NCBI RefSeq assembly: GCF_021730395.1
Contig: NC_069377.1
Location: 47,632,501 to 47,696,500 of the forward strand
Direction: 5' to 3'
Length of the DNA stretch: 64,000 bases
Source of the DNA: Mercenaria mercenaria
Taxonomy: Eukaryota > Mollusca > Bivalvia > Venerida > Veneridae
Made by a program: the position numbers and the translations under genes
Shown: positions 47,200 to 57,812 of the stretch, piece after piece
Layout of the letters: each line of letters begins with the position of its first letter
Position numbering within the stretch: the first letter of the stretch is position 1
The notes under the pieces: model-generated
The model's input: only the letters and a program-made list of their open reading frames with translations
Database searches by the model: none
Told to the model about the DNA's origin: nothing

Positions 47200-48600
47200 C
47201 AGCCTCTTCACAGGATTTGGACCAAACCCATTTCATGTCTTTTCTTAAGAGTTGGTGTAACGGATGTAGAACTGTAGCTAAATTGGGCAGGAATTTTGCA
47301 TAATATTGAACTAACCCAAGGAATGACCGAAGTTCCTTTAAGTTCGTGACCTGTGCATTCACAATGGCATTCACTTTCTCGTCTGTTTTATGAAGCCCAT
47401 CACCATCAATTTCATGACCACAAAATTCAATTCGCGACTGAAAGAAAGCGCACTTCAGGACATTCAACTTGAACCCATATTTTTCTAAGCGCTGTAGTAC
47501 CTCTTCTAGGTGGGCTAGATGTTCTTCATCTGTAGAACCTGTGATGATCATATCATCTAAGATAACCTGCACTCCAGGTATGTCACCCACAATCTGTTCT
47601 ATCAACCGTTGAAATATGGCTGCTGCAGGTGCGACTCCGAATACCAAGCGATTATAACGGAACAATCCTTTATGAGTGTTAATAGTAAGGAGTTTCTTAC
47701 TTTCTGCGTCAACTTCAAGTTGCAAGTAGGCGTTTTTAAGATCAATCTTGGAAAACTTTTTTCCGTTCCCCAACGACGCGAATATATCTTCGACTCTCGG
47801 TAAAGGGTATTGATCAACTTCTAATTGTGGATTTACAGTCACTTTGAAGTCACCGCAAATTCTAATATCGCCGTTAGACTTGGGTACCGGAACTATTGGT
47901 GTAGCCCAATCACTGTGGTCAACCTTTACTAAGACGCCTGTTTCTACTAGAGATTCTACCTCCTTCTCAATCTTTGATCTTAACGCAAGTGGTACTGGAC
48001 GAGCTTTCATGAAGCGGGGTGAAGCGTCCTGTTTCAACTTCAAAGTAGCCTTAACATCTTTAACATGCCCTAAACCACCGTCAAAAAGTTGCCCATACTT
48101 TGATTTCATTAGCTTTTCCACATTTCCTGAGTTGTAACTTTGTTGAAGCGTCTTAATCTCACTCCAGTTTAGTTTCAGGTATCGGAGCCATTCGCGCCCG
48201 AAAATTGGTCTACTTCCTTTCGCGACAACGTATAGCTTCAGTTCTGCTTGTTGGTCGTCTAGTTCAACATTTACATCTAACATACCACATGGCTTGATTA
48301 TTTCACCAATATATGTCTTTAACTTTAAATCAGTCTCATGCAGAGTGGCTTGAGGCCACCATTTCTTGACATCTTCCTTATTTACCACAGACACTCCAGC
48401 ACCAGTGTCTAGTTCCATATCAACTTCTATCCCTTCTATTTTTGGAGTTATCCAAATGATGCTTCGACTACTAGCCTCCGACTGTGAATTCATTCTATAT
48501 AGTTCTTCTTCACTATCGCATTCTACCGTATGAACTTTCGCTTTATTCTTAGTACTTTTGCACGCTGGTGTGATATGTCCTTTTTTCCGCATGTGAAACA
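47200..48600 (-). CDS. Ty3/gypsy protease and reverse transcriptase region
   Basis: Part of the LTR element. The protease shows the active-site signature MELDTGAGVSVVNKED; the RT shows WATPIVPVPKSNGDIRIC, KFSKIDLKNAYLQLEV, LVFGVAPAAAIFQRLIE, the catalytic VQVILDDMIITGST and the downstream LRSFLGLVQYYAKFLPNLA. A zinc-knuckle zone precedes it. Confidence 0.93.
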
Positions 48601-48649
48601 TGTAGTTTCAATACATCTACACTGGTCTGGCGTGTGATTTCTACGTTGA

Positions 48650-49300
48650 CAACGAAAACAAGCTGTCTTCATTTCCTGTTTATACGACTGTTTGGTGTCC
48701 TTTGACTGACTTTTGAACTGTCTTTTTTTTGTTCACTTCTCTTTGCTGACATCTTATTTATTGACATTGGTTTCCCTTGCACTTCACATACATCTTTGTA
48801 GGCCAGCTCCATAGTGATTGCTATCTCTACGCTTTTGTCATAAGTTAAATCTTTTTCACTAAGTAACTTCTTCTGTATGTTTTCATTCTTAAGTCCACAT
48901 ACGAATCTGTCTCTTAACGCCTCTTGTAAATTATCTCCAAAATTACAATGTTCGGATAGTTTCCTTAAGCTTACATTAAAGTCCTTTATCGATTCATCGG
49001 ATTTCTGGTCTCGTTTGTAAATCCTAAACCTTTCAGCGATCACTAGCGGTTGCGGGTTGAAGTGTTTTTTTAATAGTTCACATAATGCAGCAAAGGATTT
49101 GGTTGATGGCAGGTCAGGTGACGCTAAATCTCTAAAAACTGCATATGTATTCGGTCCAATTAATGCTAACAATGCTGGTACTTTTTTCTCATCTTTCACC
49201 TCATTTGCTAGGAAATATTGTTCCAGTCTCTCTTGATAGCACTGCCATGATTCATTTGAAATGTCAAAAGATTCTATTTTCCCGATTGAGAAAGCCATTT
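48650..49300 (-). CDS. Ty3/gypsy Gag-like region
   Basis: Part of the LTR element. It starts MAFSIGKIESFDISNESW and contains YQERLEQYFLANEV, a capsid-like helical region (LCELLKKHFNPQPLVIAERF, DESIKDFNVSLRKLSEHCNF) and LRDRFVCGLKNENIQKKLL. These are the usual landmarks of Gag in K02A2.6-like elements. Confidence 0.88.
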
Positions 49301-49463
49301 GTATTTTAGTACTTGTATCCGAATGTTCGACCTATCCGAGTACTACAACACTTTTCCTTTCCGTCCGTGACTGGAATTGCCCTGGACAAATGTGGCTAGA
49401 ATTGACTTGGATAATTGGCGAGGTGGACAATTCACCGATTTTTACTTTTATCTCGTCGCCAGT

Positions 49464-49594
49464 TGTTAGGTATGGGCTGGAATAGCCAAATATCTGATAA
49501 AACATCGAACGTTCTTGAACGTATCTAACATTTATTAACGACTAACTTTTACATATCGTCATCATCATACATATCGTTATCATCATACACAACA
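49464..49594 (-). repeat. 5' LTR of the Ty3/gypsy element
   Basis: 131 bp, the same ends as the 3' LTR, about three differences. It is followed by target duplication AAAGT at 49,595-49,599. A TGGCGACGAG-type primer-binding site lies just inside. Confidence 0.93.
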
Positions 49595-49599
49595 AAAGT

Positions 49600-50777
49600 G
49601 TTATTCAAAAGTACACAACAATAATCGAACCGTTTTGTACTGAAAGCGTCATATTTTGTTTTCATTTCTTGTGTCAACAATGGAGTGTTATACAAAACAG
49701 TAATTGTGAAACTTCACATGGTTAAATGGGCATTGCAAGAAAGCATGTACAGTATATAAGTACAACTTTTTTATACTTCTTTATCTAACTGCAATCCAAC
49801 ATTTTCAATACACTTAATTCCCACCAACGCCGAATATCTGTCTTTTGAAGATATTTCTTGTTTACTCTATACTAAAACTGGAAACTTGATTGGGAGGGCA
49901 TGTTGAAATGTTGAATTTATTATTTGGCATGATTATGAAGTTTTGAAGCAACCCGTCTGCTATATTTTTCCGTTACAGTTTGTTTTGTTGCGGGCCTATT
50001 TTGCGATGAATGTCTCTATGGCTGTGTTTCGGGTGCTCTGTGCTTCCGTGAAATTTATCCCTTTCTTCTATTTTTTTTGTTTTATTTGGGTCCTATTACT
50101 TACTTTGTTATGTGCGGATTGGAAATTACAATCCTAAATGATTAAATCATTTAATTGAGTCTCTTTTGAGATTAAACAAATACGTTCGAATCACTTAATT
50201 TTGAAATAGACACCAAAAAGTTGTTCTATGTATTTGCCTTTTTATATCTGAAAAAGAATAATTTTGGTCGTTGTTGTAGGTGTATTAGAGTTGTGAAGCT
50301 GTTATTTACTTTTTAGTTCTATTGAACTAACATAGTTAACATTTTCAAATGAACGTGAATCTGTGTTGGTTGCATTATTTAAGGTATGTTCTATGTCACT
50401 ATCAAATAAATCCTTAGCATATTTCATCATATTTTTAACTATTCTTTGTGTAGATTAATTTTGTATTCTTTTTCGTGTTAGATTCTGTTCAAGAATAAAG
50501 AGCATTATTATTTCAGTCGGTCACATTGCGCGAGGCTTTTCGTATTTCTGTATTGTACCAATGCTTTTAATGAGGATGAACAGTAACAGAGGTGTTGGTA
50601 AACAAGGATTTGCTTATTCTAGCAAGGTCGCTTGCATTATTCAAAGTATAATTGTGTAAACATTTCAAAATCGGCGCGTTAAGTATTCCATACATACCTT
50701 GCGTTTAAAAACTGCCTTATTTTTAATGTTAATGCTGACATGTGCATATACTAGTATGCCGTAATGATCACTATAAA

Positions 50778-50848
<71 letters not shown>

Positions 50849-51780
50849 TCTGTCCCATAGTACCGGCCTTACAAACGGGGATGTCATTTGAGGAAGCTAC
50901 GGTCGATTAATATATTGGAGGTATTAGAAACAAGTTATAGGAAGATCAAATTGTTTATCGGTATATATCGTGTTTGTATCGTTCAGCTGGTTTTCAATTA
51001 CAGTACCAACAAAAAGAATGGGTAGCTTTGATGACACATACAGCAAATCACAGTACAATGCGGATGACTATATATAGTTTCGCTTTAGTAAGTGCTGTTC
51101 TATCTATACATAATCTGGCAATATGTTATCATTTTTGGTGTCCAAATAGTGAGAAGATGAATTTGATATCCCTAAATCTGCGATACACTGTGTTTACAAA
51201 TCATGGTATCAGCTACCTTTGAATGTACATCGGCATTTTTTATTTTGATTGGCAAACAAATGAGTTCCTGTCGAAATCTACGAATTTTCCGAAATATGTT
51301 TTTTAATGTCTTACGCTGTGGTTTATATTTTGATGCAGTATGGACAAATGATGGCTAAATTCTCCATCCGTTATATACTATGCACTTATTGCGTGAGTTG
51401 CCGGTCAATACATTAAACTATCTACCGATGTCCAGAACCAAACTATAGACTGGCGATTAACATAAGGAGTCATTTAATAATGCTAAATGTTATTACATCA
51501 TTCCGTTTCTAACTGGCTTTACCCTCCAACACCCCCACCCCCTCCCCCACCCCTCCAGCATTTTAAGTCCCCTTTGATATACCCTTCTTTTACAAATATT
51601 TACCAATAGTTTTCTAATATCGTTTCAAAATTTTACAGATTTGATAGTTTCTGGTTTGGCTTTTACATGTCTCATTATTCTACATATATTAATTCGTCCC
51701 AGATACTCGTGTTTCTTTAGATAGTCTATATAATCAATATACAATTAAATTCCTAACGGGTTTCTTACAGTAATAGATGA
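49600..51780. other. No gene seen; R1-related fragment and simple repeats
   Basis: At about 49,975-50,070 a fragment (CTATGGCTGTGTTTCGGGTG) matches copy D at 40,540. A (AT)n microsatellite occupies about 50,780-50,847. A C-rich tract (ACACCCCCACCCCCTCCCCC) lies at about 51,529-51,548 and could form a G-quadruplex on the minus strand. An 82-codon open frame at 50,974-51,222 has no recognisable domain. Confidence 0.45.
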
Positions 51781-51833
51781 AAGCTGTCCTCCGACATTAC
51801 TAATAATGTAACAAAAATTCGTTTTTATTATCT

Positions 51834-51839
51834 TTTATT
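51834..51839 (-). promoter_or_regulatory. Polyadenylation signal of the small-peptide gene
   Basis: AATAAA on the minus strand about 240 bases past the stop at 52,077, within TTTCAATAAAAG. A reasonable 3' UTR length. Confidence 0.5.
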
Positions 51840-52076
51840 GAAATGAAATGAAAAATTATACAATAAAAGGAAGAAACAGACACAAACAGTCCTCATTATG
51901 AAAGTTAATTAATGTTTTAGGACAAATTGACGACGAACAGATGCTCGTTAAAGAAATTTAATGATTTAGATTTGTTTCCAAAAGACACAGGAAAATCTCG
52001 CCGAAGGCCACGACATAGTGTCTACGACAATTATAACCATTTTTTTCAAAACTGTTGGAAATGTCCGTGATGTATC

Positions 52077-55000
52077 TTATTTTCCCCGGATGACAACTCG
52101 CTCTTTTCCACAGCGCCATTTGAAAAATCCATCGCATAATCTGGAATTAAGGAGAAAGAGAGAGGGAGATAAGCAATTGCTTAATATATACATGTGCGTT
52201 TTATTAATCATGCACCTATACATTCATTTCAAAAGTCTTCGCCACCACCTTGATCTGTTTCGATGAAAATAATTATCATTGCTCCGAAATAAAAATGCAG
52301 TATGGTCTAAAAAGACCTAACAAATAATGTATCTATATACCAAGACATTATAGAAATGGTTCATGGTACATTCTCTCTTCGAAATTTCATAAAGTTTGAG
52401 AATTACAGATATTTATCTGGCAATATCTGTAAAAGTATTACGAGAAATACATATGATATACTAAAACATTTTATAGATTTCATAGAGGACAAACATGCGT
52501 TATTGACAAGTTTATTTTAATCGCGGGTGAAACAGGAACTGTAGTACCATAGCTACACTTTTGTGGTATTTTCATGACTGCTGTATCTTTTCAACAGGTA
52601 GCGAAATATGCCAGTATTAGTTTATTTCAAAGTGTGTAAGACAGGTTTCCATACAAATGGGTGAAATATGGATAAAAGTTGGAACTGGGATTAACAAAGG
52701 AGGTATATTGATTGTTCCAAATTAGTAACAACTTAAAGAAATAATAAAAGTTGAAAAGTTTGTTTTTTTATTTATGTATATTTTATACCATTCAATGTGA
52801 AATCCTAAACCTTAATTTGGTTTATAACCTTGACACTTAAACTTTGTTTTCTTCATAACTGAATGCTCTCATAAATATTGTACTAAAGGACAGCAAAAAT
52901 ATTTTTGCAATAAATTCGTAAGTACAAAATCAATTTGACGTATTGATATACTTTGTATACCAGTTATATTTACAAAAATAGACACCATACGAAACATACG
53001 ATTTTAAGAGGTGACATTAACTTGAAAGTTGTTAATTTTGTGACAAACGATAAAACTTTATTTTTCATGGACATATATTATAAAGTTAGGTCAAACATAA
53101 CGATGTGTGGAATGAAAAGACTCATTTAGCAAATTAGCGGCCTCCATGACTAAGTAGTTAAAATCGCTGCTTTCAATTAACTTGCCTCTCTCCAATGTGG
53201 GCTCGAAACCTCGCTTGGGGTATTGAATTCTTCATGTGAGGAAACTATGCAGCTTACCCAAGTACCTGCCCGTGCCTTAAACGATGCACGGTGGTGACCT
53301 AGAATCTCGCCACATTGTTTAAACTAGGTCGGTGGTGATAATGTATCCAACAAATGATAACGAGAGACATTTATGGTGTGTTTTTATCAGGATAGGAAAT
53401 ACCTGTATATATTTCTTTAACCATAAGCGACGCAAAGTTCAATCAGCCTACTTTAAAAAGGCAAAATAAAAGAAATCGGTAATAATCAATATCATACATT
53501 TGTCGCAAGTTAAATAGTGACTACAATTTCAAAAGATGGGTATTTGATATGTATTTATATCGAGAAAGAAATCTTATAAACGTACCCCCATCCCATTCTT
53601 CTCTTCACAAATGGTGGCTCGTATCCTCTGATGCCATCCGCAAAGTCAGTGTCTGACATGGAATCTGCAAATACAATATTTTGATATTATTTGATACCAC
53701 ATTTGTAGACGGTCGAGGCAGCATGCTTATTAAAACTGAATTGCCGGTCAGGTAGAATTAATGACAATGCGTTTACCATGCCAAAATCTGGTAGAATCGG
53801 CAGTTACCTTTATTTCCTGGTGGCTGACCATTTCCAAGGAAGTGCATACCGTTGTATGTTGTTTTTGTCTGTGTAACGGTTTGCCGCCTCTTATATATTG
53901 TATTAAATTGCATTGATATGTTTTCTGTCATAGAATTTTTTAAGTTCAATCTGTGATGTAACTTAGGTTGAGTTTAGAAATGCCCTTTTGGTTAACGATG
54001 CGGATAATTATATGTTGGTTGTGATTTTGGTTAACGAGGTCGGCGACTGCATGTTAGCGATTGTTGATGTGGAGGCCTGTGGTTGGGTGTGTTTTGTGAT
54101 CAATATTGAGCACTGTATATTGTTTCCTTTTAGTGACATTGATTCTACAAGTACATAAATATATGCATAAAACAAAGAGATCTAATACGTAGTTTTAATA
54201 CTTAAGAACAAATATAACTGTGATAATAGCTATGTATTACTGGTTCTGTGCCATTATAGCCCTATTTTCTTAGCTTTAACAAAAGTCCTTTAAATTCCAT
54301 ATTGATATTCCTAACCTATTACTCTTATTTCTTCTATTTCACTTCCTTCCTTTATACCCCATCTTTTTAGATAATTTTGGTTGATGATGAAGAATATTGC
54401 ATGTTGGGTGTGTTCTGGTTGATGACAGTAATAGTTGCTTTTTGAGTGTGTATTTTTGTTTTAGTTTACCATATGGTGGTTTTTATGCTGGTTTAATTTT
54501 GGTTGACCTTGTGGCTGTATGTTTTGTTTATTTGGTCGTTGTCGTGGGTGACAGTATACGGAGTGCGTTTTTGACCACCGATATGGTGTGAATTTTATTT
54601 ACATTATGTTTTAGCTTTGTTCCATGCTTCATCGAGCTCCTCAATTGTATTATTGTTATAACAGTAAGTAAAAAAATATGTCAGTCAGCGCAACATGCCT
54701 CGGAAAACTCTCAATATGATATCAAAACAGTCATAAAGGCTATTATACTATTATATCAATAAAATAAATAGAATAGTCCATTACAGCTTTTACTTGTAAG
54801 TTCTATTTTTTATTACCTTTGAACATTTATTATGGTATATTTATATATCACGATTGACAGAAATATATGTGTTTGGACTACATCGTATAACAAAAAATAT
54901 TTTGGATGTTTGTTTATCCATTACGCAAAAGAGCGAAACGTACGTTATGTTCTTTCAAACACCCATTATTATGTAGTATTTTGTATGCAAGACATGACTG

Positions 55001-57812
55001 TAGGTATCTTTATATTATTCAGACATTGTTTAAAGCTTGGTTAAGCAATTACCCGCCCTGCAATTCAGTCCAAATTATCGAATGATAAAAAAGTCCGTGA
55101 AAAAAAAAACAAATCTGTAAGTAAATCCTTTGGAAACATAGGAAGCAACCAAGCAAAATTTAGCATACTCTGATTGAGTTTGTTCATGAGTGGCAATGAA
55201 AAGTAGAACGACTATCACAACCTCTTCCACAGACTTAAGCAGAACTCTGTAATATATGCCAATGGTCCGAAAATATAATTCTTGTTCAACCAGAATGAAA
55301 TTTTCCTTTTTACCTATTATAAACAAAAGTTCAACAATTGATTTCCATTATCTATGTCTAATATCTATCTAATTCAGTAGAATAAATAGGTTAATCTCGT
55401 ATATCTACTGTTACGTCTTACAAAATCCGTTCAGAACGTTACAACCGTCAATTGATCCAAACAGCAGCTTCATTTCTGTATTTATTACTATTGCTTATCC
55501 AAGCTATTCATCAATGTTGATGGAGATATTAACAAGATTATGGGGCCAGCTTTATAAGCTTTCCGGATCTCCACTGCACAAAGTGATACCAAATCGACGT
55601 CTATTGTCCGTTCTCGACATTTTATTGCAACCCTATGTTTTATAATGTGATCAGTATGCGCTTTTCTCATTTGCTTTAGATGCCGAGAATGTTATTTTAT
55701 TGTTATTCCGGTGTAAACGCTAATTAAATTTCTGACATTCCTCGCCCTGTAAAAGGATTTATTGCACTTAAGACAAAAGATAGTGTTCTTTTTATAGACT
55801 CATTGCAGATTTTTTCAGGATGTACACTCGTGACATTTTATTTCACCGAATGCAGCTGTTGAATCAATGAATCATAAAAATCTTATCATTTCAAGCTTAT
55901 ATTTAATTTGATTATCTGATAAGGAAGCCGTGAACATTCCAATTTTACGAAACGCGACGCAAGTTACTGATTGTAACAATGGATAAGAACATACGCTGTC
56001 TTACAGTGCACGCAAGATTAATCATACTGTACAAATGTATATTTGTGTCTCAATTAAGATATTCCCTCGTATGATATATTAGAATGATATGACAGATAGA
56101 ATGTACATTGACAATGAATATCACAAAATGTGTTCAGGTTTGAGACATATAAGGTCCGTCCCGGGAGCTTGCAAGGGTATTGTTTATGATTGATCTGTTG
56201 AATTGACGACAGTGACTACATCTGTATAACAATAATCTATTACAAAAATAAACAACAAATCATAGAATGTTGAAAATCTTTCGGTTTTAATAATCCGTTG
56301 GAACAATGGTTATTTAAGAATATGAATGTTCGTATATATCTTATCTAAAACAAGAGCTCGTAGAACACGAAAGGCTCCCTTGATGCATTCAGTAACTGCA
56401 CAAGGAACAGAATTATTTGGTCACTGTGCACTGGACAATTGACGTACGGACCTTATATCAATAATTATGGGTTATTTACCAGTCGTAAGTTACCACTGTA
56501 TCAAATGTGATCTTAAACCAAAGCATTTTCTAGTCATTTGGCAAAAGAGGTTCTACTGTCCGATGCCAATGTGACCTAAAAATCAATAGGGTCATCTGCT
56601 GGTCATGATCAACCTCCCTATTAAGTTTCGTGATCCTAGGTCCAAGCGTTCACAAGTTATCGTCCGGAAACCTTGACCTTTGACCTACTGATCTTAAAAA
56701 TATATATTTCTTTGATTCTTTTAGTCGTAGAAAAGTTTCCAAACATTAAGCGTTATGCAGAATAATCAACGTTGTAAATGACGTCACTGATACTGGGAGA
56801 GGTAACAACATGTCTTACCGATCTTCTCAATAAATGGACATAAGAAAAAAGAACAGTACATAATTTTATTGACAAAAAATTTAGGATTTATCAGTAGGCA
56901 ATTCTGCAACTCTTCTAGTGTAGTGTTTGTTATAGGAAAGCTACGTAAGAAAGTAAAGTTAGTAATATATAAAGGATATTTGTTTTGAGTCAACATTTCA
57001 CTGCAAAATGAGACTACTTTGTATTTTCATGGACGCCTAGCAGAAGTGAAAGTTTGAAAACTTGTCTCACTTTCTCCTTGAGATATTTTCAATATCAATA
57101 GAAAACATACACACTTCTCAGCGGCACGGAAAACAGGCGCGCGTAAACGAAAATTACGTCAGGCATCTTGTGATGCCTTCTGAATTTACAAAGACGAGCA
57201 CAAAATAAAGTTCCCTACGTTTTATTATTTGCAGCATACCTTTGTAAACTTTTCGTCAAGCAACGTTATTTGAATCAAGACATCAGCTATAAAACTCAAA
57301 AAATTAGAAACTATAACAATTTACAATTAGACGGGCAAAGCTGTACCACAAAAGTTGGCAACATGCAGTGGGAATTAATAAAAGAAATGACCTTGTTGTT
57401 TACCATGTCAAGTGGATATGCCACCATGTGAAATGTTGATTTCAATTCTGCCATTAACAATCTATCGCGAACACATGAAAAAAAAGATAACTTAAGCTGA
57501 AACATTGCATTTTAGCCAAAAAGAAGAGGATATTTTACTACTTCAGAATTCAAAATAAACAACTCTTTATACTGACAAAGGGATAATGACAGAATGTTTT
57601 GCGTAACACCAACTATCTTTTGAGTACACATTAGTCAAATACATATATGTTGAAATGCAACTTGTTTATGTCAATAAAGATTCAACAAAAATCATAGGAT
57701 TCCGAGCATCTCTCGTATTGCTGAACTTACCAAGTCGTGGGTATGCCGTCACCAACATCTGTACGGTAACAAAGGCACAGATAACGAGGCAGATCTTTGT
57801 CAATGATTTCAT
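52077..57812 (-). CDS. Putative secreted peptide-hormone precursor (exons 57,812-57,731, 53,664-53,586, 52,140-52,077)
   Basis: Not a recognised family member. Exon 1 starts at ATG directly after acceptor TTACTTCCAG and encodes a classic signal peptide, MKSLTKICLVICAFVTVQML then VTAYPRL, likely cut after VTA; its donor is CTTG|GTAAG. Exon 2 (acceptor TATTTGCAG) gives an acidic spacer DSMSDTDFADGIRGYEPPF and the cleavage site VKRR, ending at donor GGGG|GTACGT. Exon 3 (acceptor TCTCCTTAATTCCAG) completes MGWGLCDGFFKWRCGKER and stops after VVIRGK. All three phases agree and in exon 2 only this frame is open. The total is about 74 residues. A Cys-X7-Cys ring with FFKW, after a tribasic site, suggests a cyclic neuropeptide or hormone; the ring recalls somatostatin/urotensin II peptides only loosely. 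An untranslated first exon must lie upstream. Exon 3 is the least certain. Confidence 0.6.
53137..53350 (+). mobile_element. tRNA-derived SINE
   Basis: The head GCGGCCTCCATGACTAAGTA, then GATTTCAATTAACTT-like anticodon-arm sequence and the B box GGGCTCGAAACCTCG, reads as a decayed type II (Leu/Ser-like) tRNA with a long variable arm. The body GAATTCTTCATGTGAGGAAA and TGCACGGTGGTGACCTAGAA follows. From memory this matches a SINE family common in bivalves. It lies in intron 2 of the small-peptide gene, antisense to it. Confidence 0.75.
53985..54560 (+). repeat. Degenerate minisatellite, about 38-47 bp units, two clusters
   Basis: Units of the form TTTTGGTTGATGATG ... GCATGTTGGGTGTG occur at about 53,985-54,130 and 54,375-54,560. 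They are strongly diverged. A 64-codon open frame across the second cluster is a repeat by-product. Confidence 0.35.
54561..56350. other. Intron 1 sequence of the small-peptide gene, nothing recognised
   Basis: AT-rich DNA with short open frames only. The zone 55,100-55,230 is weakly similar to 59,480-59,640 (shared AAGCAACCAAGC-like and TTCATGA-like motifs). Confidence 0.35.
56352..56705. repeat. Dispersed bivalve-type repeat
   Basis: It begins AACAAGAGCTCGTAGAACAC and contains AATCAATAGGGTCATCTGCT, GGTCATGATCAACCTCCCTA, GTGATCCTAGGTCCAAGCG and CCTTGACCTTTGACCTACTG. I recall this phrase set as a very common interspersed repeat of bivalve genomes. It lies in intron 1 of the small-peptide gene. 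Confidence 0.6.

Larger units (their letters stand above)
44797..49594 (-). mobile_element. Ty3/gypsy LTR retrotransposon, near full length, broken
   Basis: A fossil of about 4.8 kb read on the minus strand, with two 131-bp LTRs (TGTT...AACA) and a 5-bp target duplication AAAGT on both sides. Internal order is Gag, zinc-knuckle zone, protease, reverse transcriptase, RNase H, integrase, the standard Ty3/gypsy order; integrase and RT resemble the K02A2.6-like invertebrate group. Next to the 5' LTR a TGGCGACGAG primer-binding-type site is present. The LTRs differ at about three sites (about 2%), so the insertion is young. The interior is broken in a few places (roughly two to four). Confidence 0.93.

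Noticed and set aside
50780-50847. (AT)n microsatellite as a promoter or origin signal
   Set aside because: A plain dinucleotide repeat with no gene structure next to it.
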